Shown here: positions 55,370 through 64,000 of the stretch, in pieces
Layout: each line of letters opens with the position of its first letter
Position numbering within the stretch: position 1 is the stretch's first letter
Assembly: GCA_951640195.1 (NCBI GenBank)
Contig: OX621171.1
Coordinates: forward strand, 1,302,001-1,366,000
Reading direction: 5' to 3'
DNA from: Porpolomopsis calyptriformis
Taxonomy: Eukaryota; Basidiomycota; Agaricomycetes; Agaricales; Hygrophoraceae
Length of the DNA: 64,000 nt
The notes under the pieces: generated by a model
What the model was told of the DNA's origin: nothing
What the model saw: only the letters and a program-made list of their open reading frames with translations
Database searches by the model: none
Position numbers and translations under genes: made by a program

Positions 55370-58300
55370 TCAGGATCGCGTCCGCGTGGGGTTAGTATAG
55401 ATGTTGGGGGTGTCTTGAACAATCTCGTAGGGGCCAGCGGGGAGTGTAACAAGGGATGACAGGGAGGTAATAACTGTATCATTGTTGGATATCCAAGGCC
55501 GAAAGGGGGAGCGTGAGTTGGTATGTGTGAAGCACTTGGCCACGATCATCCAATCGTACAATGAGAGTGACCACATTGACTGGGCCTTCCTCATAAATCC
55601 AGACACGACGTACAAAGGAGGGGAGATGAGGGAAGAGAATGGAAGCATTGAAGTCAGAATCCAGAGCACGATCAACTTCAATAGGTGTGAGCGGGACAAT
55701 GACATCGATGTTGTCAGACATTGTTGGCGGTTTGTAGCCTTCACCGTATGAATCAGTGACTGGATCATAGAGATGGTCATCGATGCTGAAGAAATCGTCC
55801 ATACGGATGACACGGATCTGAAGTCTCAGGGCTGGTCATTTCGGGTTCAGAACATGGAACTCATCGACTAGTTCTTGGGCATGTGCAACATCGGATGCGG
55901 ATTGCCAAGTATTCTCTTTGTTAGTGTAGCCCTCCCAATGCACTAAGTATTGGAGCTGCTTTTGATGGATTCGGGAATCCAAGATTTTCTCAATGACGTA
56001 TTTGGTTTCACTGTCCAACTGGAGAGGAGGGGGAGGAGGGGGAGCTTTTTGGTTTGGGAAGGAGGAATGATGGTAGGGGGACAAGTAAGATTTGTTGAAG
56101 ACTGGATGCAAGCCCATCCATTCATGGGGGAGTTCGAGTCAGTAAGCTGAACGACCAATTTTCTTAATGACCTTGAAGGGTCCAAAGTGTTTATTGTCAA
56201 GTTTCTTCATTGTGCAATTGGTCTTGATGTTCGTAGCGGCAAGCCAGACTTTGTCTCCAGGGGAATACTCATGAACAGGTCGGGATCGTTTATCATGGCT
56301 AGTCTTCATCTTCTCATTGGCTTGTCCAAGGGCAGATTCAGTCTCTTGATGGACATGTTTCATTCGCTCAGTGAACTGGGTAGCGGACTCATTCTGGACT
56401 TCTCTTTGGGTGTCGTTTCCGGACCAGGGATGTTGACCATAATTGACATAGAAAGGAGTTTGAGCGGTAGCGGCATAGATGGAATTATTGTACGAGAATT
56501 TGGCCAACGCCAACCATTCTTTCCAGTTATCCTGACAGTCATTGATGAAAACCCGTAAGTATTGTTCGAGGGTTTGATTCATTCGTTCGGATTGGCCATC
56601 AGTCTGTGGATGATAGGCAGTGGAAACGTTTTGGGTGGTGCCTAAGAGGCGGAAGAGATCAGTCATGTACTTGGATACAAATCACGGATCGCGATCATGA
56701 ATGATTCATCGAGGGACTCCATGATCCCAGATAATGCGATCTCGAATAATCTTGGCGAAGCCTTCCAAGTTGAGCTCAATATGTGTGGGCTCGAACTTGA
56801 CAGCCTTCGAGAATGTGTCAACAATGGTCAGGACAGCATTGTAGCCCTGGCATTCGGGGATTGGTCCCATGAGGTCAACAGTAATTGTGTCCCAAGGGTG
56901 AGCTGGGGGATCGAAAGGATGGAGTGGGGTCTTCACGGGCAAGCAAGATGCCTTGGTTCACTGACAGGTCTCACAACCAGAGATGTACTGTTTCACATCT
57001 CGATGGATGGTAGGCCACCAGTAATCATGACAGAGGATTTCGGTAGTCCTAAAGGGGCCATAATGCCCTGACAGGGGGTTGTCGTGATACTGAGAGATGA
57101 TTTCTCTATGAAGGGGCTTGTCAATGGAGACATAAATCCAATCGTTGAATGTGAGGATACCGTCGTTTTGGGTCTTCCAATCGTTTTCTGGTTTTCTACG
57201 AGAGAGTGTAATGGAATCTTCTTTGTTCTGGTAGGAATCCTTGATGCGTAAATGAAAGTGGTTGGGTTCAACATCGAGTCGGACTAGTCGGACGTCTATG
57301 ATGGGGTGAGAAGAAACAGAAAAAAGAGAGTTGGGCAAAAGAATCATGTCGTCATTGTCATCCACCCCCCTTTCAAATCCTGGTCGCCTCGACAGGATGT
57401 CAGCCTTCGAGTTGGCCTTACCAGTGACATGATGAAGGGTGAAATGAAAGTCTTGCAACTCTGTGAGCCAATGAGCTTGACACCTATTGAGCTTCTGTGG
57501 CTTCTTGAAGTACTGCAGGTTGGCGTGGTCAGTCCAAACCTCAAAGACTTGCTTGGTAGACAACAAATGCTTGCGAAACTCTTGCAGAGCGGTCATTATC
57601 GCGAGGAGTTCGCGATCATAAATTTGATAATTTCGTTCTGCAGGACTGAATGATTTCGAGAGGAATCCAATGGGCTTCCAGATGTTTTCTTGTTTTTGTG
57701 AGAGTATAGTACCCAGAGCGTATTCAGAGGCATCAGTCTCGATGCGAAGTAAGTCGTGATCATTAGTAATAGAGAGAACAGGAGCAGAAGTAATGATTGT
57801 CTTGAGAACGTCGAAGGTGTCCTGGCATTGATCAGTCCATTCGAAAGGAGTGTTCCCAGTTAAGATGTTAAGGGGGCGTGCGATACCAGCAAAGTGGTGA
57901 ATGAAGCAATGGTAAAAGTTGCAAAATCCAAGGAAGGACTGAATGTCACGTTGCAGGTCGGGGTTGGCCAATCGGTGATACCTTGGACCTTGATCGGATC
58001 CATCTTGACTTGGCCTTCGGAGACAACGACTCCAAGATACTCCACTTGTTCTTGGTCGAATTCACATTTATCAGGCTTGAGGTAAAGTTTGTGTTCGCAA
58101 AGTAGGGACATAACTTCATAGACATGCCAATGATGCATCTTGAGATCCTTGTTAAAGATCAGTATATTGTCGATGTAAATCAATACATGGCCTTGGTGGG
58201 TCTGAATGTGGAAGATATCATTCATCATTGTTTGGAAGGTTGCAGGTGAGTTCGTGAGTCCGAAAAACATAACCAAGGGTTCGAACAAGCCACGGTTGGT

Positions 58301-59751
58301 TCTGAATGCAGCCTTGTGTTTGTCACCTTCCCTGATGCGAACATTGTTGTAACCCCAATGGATGTCCAACTTGGTGAAATAGTGGGCATTCTGCAGGGTG
58401 TTGATGAGTTTGGTGATCAAAGGGAGGGGATAGCGGTTCTTAATGGTCATGTCGTTCAGCTTTCAGTAATCCTGGATCGGGCGTAATCGACCATCTTTCT
58501 TCTTGATGAAAAAGACGGGGAAGTGATGGGGGAGATGGAAGGGTGAATTTGTCCAGTTCGGAGATTCTCTTCAAGGAATTCATCAAGTTGCGAATGTTCA
58601 TCCACACTGAGGGGATAGATCTTGCAATTGAGTTTCTCTTCGGTTCCGGGGAGTAATTCGATTGCATGATCCCAAGGGCAAGGTGGTGGTAGTTCGTTGA
58701 AGTCTTTCTTGGTGAAGACGTCTTAGAATTCGTGAAGATAATTGGGGACAATGTCTTTCCAATCGCGGTCCTTCCTCTGGGCCTCAGCAGCTTTGATTGC
58801 AAGTTCCTGCGACTTAGTAGTCATCAACCGGATCTGGATAGCAGGAGCGAGATCGATCATAAGGAGATGATCCTCATCCTCCTGAGTGAGGTTGTTGATG
58901 TTGAAGGAATCGACAGAGGGATGACAGTCTGGGGGGTATCGATTGAAGTCGAGAGTACCAGCCTTCCAGTCCACGGAGGGATTGTGGGTCTTGAGCCAGT
59001 CATGTCCGAGGAAAACTTGTCCCTGGCCAAGATTGGTTATACTGAAATTGATCCTTTCCACATGAGTTCCGACTTGTAGCTCAAGAGTGACCATTTCTGT
59101 GATGGGGCCTTCAGTGTTGGGTTGACCATTAGCATTATGCACAGGGATTGGTCGAGCTAGAGGGGTTGTGTGGAGATCGTGATCTTGGACGTACTTGACA
59201 TCAATGCAGGAGCCTTCACATCCGCTATCAATGAGAGTGGTGGCAGTATGCTCTGCACGATTGTCCAAAGTGACAAGATGAGCTTTGAGGGTGAGTTGAT
59301 TTCCTTTGGAGCCACGAACAAAGACGTGAGGTTGTTTGAGTTCGTTCAGGGCTCGAATGGCATTCTCCAGGGTGAGGGCAGTGATTTCATTGATGGTGGA
59401 TTGTACCATCTCGCGTGAGCATGCTGGATGTGACCAGTGTTGAAGAATAGAAATTGCAAAATTAGCATTGCCCTTAATAGCATTAACAATGTCTAGAGGT
59501 GTTGAAAGAGAGTTGACGTTGATCGATTTGACAGAAAGAGACAGTGGTTTGGGAGCAGGGATTTTGGGGTGTTCAACATGTTCATTCGGCAGATTAGTCT
59601 TCAGAGTTTGTGGGGAAATGACGGGGGTATTGAATTCGGGTGTATCATGTACTGTACATGCCATCGTAGTAGATAAAGGAGAAATGTCCAATACTAAAAT
59701 GTTCTGCCAAAGCAAACAGCTGCCAGTCGAGTGAAGGGAATGCATCTTCAT
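55370..59751 (-). pseudogene. Gy-3 pol: protease, RT, RNase H, integrase, chromodomain
   Basis: ATG 59749-59751 overlaps the gag TGA. Protease DSG is intact ('TLIDSGCEGSCID', about 59215). RT has YIDN in place of YIDD (Asn codon 58166-58168). RNase H 'IETDASEYALG', integrase 'AYHPQTDGQSE', chromodomain 'YLVHWEGYTNKENTW' (about 55900-55950) and a C-terminal extension follow. The frame changes near 58500-58720 and near 57960, and stops occur near 58722, 56660, 56140 and 55834. The last conserved segment (ending 55370) lies in the +1 frame, as in Gy-2. Confidence 0.9.
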
Positions 59752-60626
59752 CGACTGTCGACAAAATCTGATTTGTCATCGAGAGTGGGGGTTTCATTCA
59801 CCGAGCTGTGCTCCTCTGTGGAAAGGAGGTTCTTCAGCTCATCCAACTCCAACGTGGTCATATCGTAGAAAAGGGTGCGGACGTTCACGGCAGCCTTCTC
59901 TTTGGGACAATCTCATTGGAAATGCCCAATCTCTCCACAGTTGAAGCATCGGTGGACCTGGCATGTCTTGTCGACATCCATAGGCTTTCCTTGGCCACCA
60001 TGGATAATCCCAGTGGGGACACGACGATCTTCAGCAGGTTGGGCCTGGGGACGAGAAGAGAAGGTCCGGGGCATGAACCATGAGGGAGGGGCAACTGGAC
60101 AACGAACTTGTTCCTGTTGACGGAACCGTTCATGGAGCTGTCCAATAGCCAGAGCCTTCTCGATGTAATCGGACCAAGTTGTGGGGAGAGGAGGGTTGAG
60201 GTACATTTGATGAACGATGTTGCGATGAATGTTCTTCTCGAAGATTCAGATCTTTTCTTTATCCTGGCAGCCGAGGCCAGCGAGTTTTGCCTTCATTTCA
60301 TACTTGACGAGGTATTCCATGATGGGGGATGATCCTTGCGTCATGGTCTCAATCTCTTCCCGTGCATGTTGCTCTGAAGCGGTATCCTTGAAGCTCCTAT
60401 CAAGACCGAGCTTGAAGTTTGCCCAGGAAGGGAAGGGGATGGCATTGCCTTGAGCGTCAGTTTGGTCGAGGAAATTGTCGACAAATTGTTGAGCCCAGAT
60501 GGCAGCGGTTCCTTCCTTCATATAGGAGAGGGTGATGAGGGCGCATTCCATAGCATCGGTGATGCCTCGACTGGCCAAGAATATGATAACCTGGTGGTAC
60601 CAATCTCGGTAGGCCTTGGGGTCACC
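59748..60626 (-). pseudogene. Gy-3 gag, C-terminal part
   Basis: Reads 'GDPKAYRDWYHQVIIFLAS' at the GL-4 junction, the capsid-like domain, and the zinc knuckle 'CFNCGEIGHFQ' followed by a TGA at a probable Arg position (about 59912). It ends at TGA 59748-59750, which overlaps the pol ATG (ATGA). Another stop lies near 60245. The amino-terminal part continues beyond GL-4 at 62208. Confidence 0.85.
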
Positions 60627-60837
60627 TATCACAACTGTAGTTGCAGGTCTTCTCATTGATCACAAGGCAGGCCTTGGAACTTAATAAGTCTAAGAGGATA
60701 TAGAAAAAGGTTCTGACAGGAACATCTTCATAAAGGGTAATGATTCCTTCTGTGTTAAGTCTGACTTCTACAAAGAAGTTCTGTTGTGGGTTAAATCCAT
60801 TATGTGCCTCTGCTGAGAGTTTATGGAATATAGGCAT
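60627..60837 (-). CDS. GL-4 terminal ORF (partial, runs off the element end)
   Basis: ATG 60835-60837, 70 codons ('MPIFHKLSAEAHNGFN' ... 'NYSCD'), stop only in flanking DNA. Upstream TATA on the complement of about 60868-60875. Same layout as the other copies. Confidence 0.6.
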
Positions 60838-61230
60838 GAACAGTGATGATCCGCTTTGCCCTCAGGGTTTATATAGTATTTCTAAAATAGGAGTCATTAT
60901 GAGTCAGCCTCCACAGTCACCTCATTTTCTATTGTTCACAGCCTCTAGTTAAGGTTTGCCATTGTTCCTAGTCATACTGCAGTAGGCTGTGTGCTTCTGA
61001 TGACTCAGTTCTATTGGGCATAGCCTTCCACAGTATGGGGCTGTGTTGTCTCATGACTGGTTTCTATTGTTCTTCTAGTCATGAGATTGCTATTGTTTCT
61101 ATCTCTTGTCCGGCATATTGGGTTTCTCTTCTTTGCCTAAGGAACCTCCTTTTGGTCCTCCCTTTGTGTCTGGGCATATAAAAGGTGTGGGTTATATCCC
61201 TATGCTTCAGTTCAATCCTTGTCAATCATC

Positions 61231-62062
61231 ATGACTCCCTCCCACCAAGGCTACTACGTCCAATTCTTCAAGCAGTCTGGAGTGGTGCACCGCACTGCTC
61301 CTGTCTTTCTCGATTGCGATTCGTTTCATTACTACCTCCAGCGCATCCCCTCCGACGCTGACCTCTGTTGGTCTTCCTTCTCCTGCTTTGCTTGCGGTGG
61401 CAAGCACAAAGTCAAGAAGTGTCCGTTCGTTCACTGGCCAATTCAGCATGCTTGCAGCTTGATGGAGGATCCGCTTGGTGAGTACTTTGTTTTGTTTTTA
61501 TTAGTCTGTGTTTGTTGATAATGGGCTTTCCCTTTCTTAGCTTGGGATGATGATGCCCCTCCCCCTACTTCCCAGCTCCCTTTGGAGGAGCAGGTTAATT
61601 GGGGGTCCGACAAGTGGGCTGACTCTCTTCCTTCCGTCAGGAAGGAGACAGTTGACTGGGCTGCCAGTCCCCCCTTCCGTCCTTGGACCCCTGGTCCATT
61701 AAGTCCTTTATCTAGTGGTAATGCTCTCAACTATCTTGCCCTCTTTGTAACCACTGATCCCTTATCTTTTAGTTGAAGATTTGTCCTTGTCGTCGACCAA
61801 TGTTAATGTCAAGATTGAGGAAGAGGAAGTTCCTCCTAGTTTGTTGTGGAGTCCTACCAACGATTGGTTAGGTGAGGAAGCGAGAAAGATAGTGATGGGT
61901 TTCGTTAGAGGGAAGGCTGCTGAGTTGCAGGCCTCAAGTGGTGACACTAACGGGGCAATCTACTGGGGCAACAAGTTAGCCGCATTAGATGGTCAAGTAG
62001 TTTCGAGTTTCATAGAGTTCTTGAGGGATAGTATGGTGCAGGAGATTGCCAAGACGGACTAG
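61231..62062 (+). CDS. GL-4 three-exon gene, 237 aa, intact
   Basis: Exons 61231-61477, 61541-61717 and 61773-62062; introns 61478-61540 (GTGAGT..TTAG) and 61718-61772 (GTAATG..TTAG). The spliced length 714 nt is 238 codons with TAG at 62060-62062. Residues about 46-64 hold a Cys/His cluster ending CFACGGKHKVKKC (C-x2-C-x3-H-x4-C, one residue shorter than a retroviral zinc knuckle). Exon 2 is acidic and Pro/Trp-rich; exon 3 has 'NDWLGEEARKIVMGFVRGK' and 'TNGAIYWGNKLAALDGQ'. A TATA box (TATAAAAG, 61177) precedes the ATG by 54 nt. Not recognised; nucleic-acid binding is the only inference. Confidence 0.75.
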
Positions 62063-62207
62063 TTTAAATAGTTAGTCGGACATGGACCTCCCCTTCTTGT
62101 ATAAATAGTCTGCTGCCAACAAAGATAGTCACCTTTGAAAGAGAACAGGCATAGAAAAGAAGGGAAAACAACAGAATTTCAAGAGAGTGAATGCCAATTT
62201 CATGACA

Positions 62208-63355
62208 TCGCCATTAAAAGTGCCAGGTTCAGCAAGCTTGATTTTGCTTGCAACGGGAGTAGTCATGGGTGGAGCAGGTAGGGGGTTGTTTGGAGACAGA
62301 GGAGACGGTGTCGGGGGATTCAGATCGGGGTTTGGGTTTACGTCAGGGAGGGGAGTGGGTGGCTCTCGAGGAGAAGGACTTGGTTTTCTTGAGGAAAGAG
62401 AAGAAGGGGCAGAAGGAGGCGGGTCTGAAGGTTCGGGCTTGGGTTCAAATTCTATGGAAGCAATCCATTGCTTTGCTGGAGGAGGAGGAGTTCGTCGGGG
62501 TCTGAGACCCAGAAAAGAGAACGAGATGGGAGTCCAGGGTACGAAGGTGGAAGGCTCAGATTCGAGTGAAGAGATGGAGGGTAGAAGAGGGGGAAGAAGT
62601 TGCGATGAGAAGGGTAAGTGGATCTCGTGATCTTCAGGTGCATCTTCATACTCGAGATCCTCTTCGGGTTCCGAGGCACTGTAAGAGGGCCTTCACGACA
62701 GACGAGATGTGGTGTTCAATGATCGAGTATGAGATGGACTTCTCATACATCTTGAGTTTCACGTCATCGAAAGATGAAAATGACGGGGACAGTGACTCGT
62801 TCTGTGAGATGATGGGGGTGGTGAACGTGAATGCGAACTTGGAGGTGGATGACCAGCTCTACTTCAAGGAGTGTTGCTGGGTCGGACGGGTCTTCAATTG
62901 GAGAGGACGGGGCAGTATCAAAGGATTCCTCAGATGAGGACGACAAAGGGGACAGAGGTGGAGAAGGGGCGAGGTCGGGTTCAAAGAATTCATCGGCCAA
63001 TGGGTTGAGCTGTTCCGTTAGAGAATCAAGCTCGAGTGGCAACAAGTCTAGTGTGGCAGCGGCAGTCAAACATGCGTTGCTAATGAGCTCGGACGTCGAG
63101 GCCTGATGGGGTTCGGGGTTTGTGAGGGAGTAGGGCAGAGGCGGCGATGGAGAGCATGAGGCCAGGGTGGTGGTCGAATCAGATACCGTGTAGGGATGTC
63201 AGAGTCACCCATAGTTTTCTAAATGAGAGAGGTTGGCTTTGCAGAGGGAGCCTGGGTTGGGATTCCAAGGCAACAACAACGGTCTTAAGAAAGATGGGTG
63301 ATGTCAGACGAATCTTGTCCAGAGGCTTTTGCGAAAAGAAGCAGAGGGGGAGGAG
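62208..63355 (-). pseudogene. Gy-3 gag N-terminal and upstream Ser/Pro-rich region
   Basis: Minus strand starts of the capsid domain ('GTFNGD' at 62208-62225) and Pro/Ser/Glu-rich frames (for example 63069-62764, 'LAPSPPLSPLSSSSEESFD'). The frame shifts more than once. It parallels 11902-12866 of Gy-2, so both elements had a long low-complexity amino-terminal extension. Confidence 0.55.
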
Positions 63356-63368
63356 AGTTTCGATCTTC

Positions 63369-63740
63369 TGTTAAGGCGCAGTGGTTTCCCGGTCAGCTTA
63401 GGGGTAGTCAACAGAAAGAGCAGAGACTCCAACCAAAGGTTAGAGGGAGGTGTCTTTGTTGAGATCGAAACTAAGGAATACAAACTCTAGCTACACTACT
63501 TATCTACTCTGAGTTTGAATTCTACGACTCAACGACGATCCATGGAATGGCTGACTCAGCTGCTGCACAACTGCGGATGATGTCATTGCCGACCAGTAGC
63601 GGAAGTCCCTCATGTGTGACAGTCACAGGTCACAAGTGACAAGGAAGAAAATGATAAGGGAAGGAAGGTGGTGGGTGGATAAGATAAGATTAGATAGGTC
63701 GCAATAGGGTAAAACGAAAAAGAATGGACGCATCATAACA
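63369..63740 (-). repeat. Gy-3 5' LTR
   Basis: 372 bp, plus text TGTTAAGGCGC..CATAACA, followed by TSD cttag. Contains the self-priming 11-mer AGATCGAAACT (63472-63482); on the complement a GATAAGTAG box lies about 31 nt upstream of the predicted start. Confidence 0.95.
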
Positions 63741-63745
63741 CTTAG

Positions 63746-64000
63746 CCCCTTTTGAGACCTCCCTAGCCTCTACCTATACCCACCCCCACCTATAATTCCA
63801 CACTCCCCCACTCAACCCCCTTAGCCTTCTTCTAGGCCTCTGCCTTGTGTTTACCCTCCTTGTGCTCCCTCTACCTTCTCTCTTCCTCCCATTCCTACAA
63901 AAAAAAAAGGTCAGTGAAAAGAAAACAAAAAGAAATTTTTTTCAGAGACTCACCAGCAGCTCCCTGACACCTTGACACCAACCCTGCCATTCCTCCAGCT
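63746..64000. repeat. Inverted duplication, right arm, outer part
   Basis: Reverse complement of 32878-33132. Pairing is still intact at the window edge, so the duplication continues beyond base 64000. The minus strand carries the same GT..AG intron-like block (about 63895-63955) and the Glu/Lys-rich exon remnant. Confidence 0.9.

Larger units (their letters stand above)
60627..62207 (-). mobile_element. GL-4: gene-carrying LTR-like unit, copy 4 (intact gene)
   Basis: 1581 bp, TATCACAACTG (TG changed to TA)..TTTCATGACA. Flanks tcacc (60622-60626) and tcgcc (62208-62212) differ by one CpG-type transition. Removing the unit rejoins 'TFNGD' and 'PKAYRDW' of Gy-3 gag. It carries the terminal ORF (60837-60627) and a complete antisense spliced gene (61231-62062). 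Confidence 0.93.
54975..63740 (-). mobile_element. Gy-3: Ty3/gypsy chromovirus carrying GL-4
   Basis: LTRs at 54975-55358 (384 bp) and 63369-63740 (372 bp), TSD cttag at 54970-54974 and 63741-63745. It reads on the minus strand with the order upstream ORF, gag, pol, 3' LTR, and is a relative of Gy-2. GL-4 sits in gag. Pol has at least two frame changes and several stops. Self-priming: AGTTTCGATCT (63356-63366 on the plus text) matches the complement of the LTR 11-mer at 63472-63482, with a 2-nt gap to the LTR. Confidence 0.95.

Noticed and set aside
32878..64000. Inverted arms as a pure assembly duplicate
   Set aside because: Arms carry many substitutions relative to each other and different nested insertions; still needs long-read confirmation.
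1..64000. tRNA or rRNA genes
   Set aside because: No cloverleaf with A and B boxes or conserved rRNA words noticed; a tRNAscan run would be needed to exclude a decayed copy.

Overview
The window is a nest of transposable elements from a filamentous fungus. It is most likely an Agaricomycete (mushroom-forming basidiomycete): the pol proteins are chromodomain Ty3/gypsy types of the kind abundant there, introns are short (50-65 bp) with GT..AG borders, and Helitron, PIF/Harbinger and Tc1/mariner elements sit side by side. I see no ordinary host gene, rRNA, tRNA or CRISPR array. Species cannot be named from this sequence. My labels: Gy-1, Gy-2, Gy-3, Gy-A and Gy-G are Ty3/gypsy families; GL is a 1.6-2.1 kb gene-carrying LTR-like unit; LTR-N is an LTR element without a recognisable pol.

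Layout. 1-18479: a decayed Gy-G tail and Gy-A pol copy, split by a solo LTR (2318-2705) and by Gy-1 (3600-17711, target-site duplication (TSD) ctcca). Gy-1 is itself split by Gy-2 (5968-13270, TSD ccatg). 18480-20618: GL-1. 20625-22258: a long-TIR Tc1/mariner. 22259-31977: a PIF/Harbinger locus (transposase and Myb-like partner) bounded by about 195-bp inverted repeats and interrupted by LTR-N (22903-25978, TSD tactg) and GL-2 (28468-30537, TSD actct); GL-2 holds another solo LTR. 31978-32836: a second, truncated mariner. 32878-64000: a large inverted duplication. Its left arm (32878-33397 plus 43054-45175) was split by a Helitron (about 33398-43055), which itself carries GL-3 (40351-42062, TSD ctcgc). 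Its right arm (52590-54974 plus 63741-64000) was split by Gy-3 (54975-63740, TSD cttag), which carries GL-4 (60627-62207, TSD tcRcc). The 7.4-kb spacer holds the rest of a Gy-A copy, a multi-exon coiled-coil pseudogene and a Gy-G copy with its own solo LTR.

How things work together. TSDs and empty-site comparisons let most insertions be peeled off in order. Removing Gy-2 restores an open Gy-1 pol frame. The gypsy families share self-priming signatures: the predicted first 11-13 nt of the RNA are complementary to the primer binding site beside the 5' LTR, about 34 nt downstream of a TATA box. Decay is mainly by C-to-T/G-to-A transitions, often CGA to TGA, and several catalytic Asp codons have become Asn.

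The most unusual object is GL. Four copies have TG..CA ends and 5-bp duplications. Each carries two divergent, TATA-driven genes: an antisense three-exon gene for a protein with a zinc-knuckle-like motif (intact in GL-4, 237 aa), and an ORF that starts exactly 211 nt from one terminus and stays open through it. Next in interest are an intact 396-aa accessory gene in the otherwise dead Helitron, the inverted duplication itself, and LTR-N.
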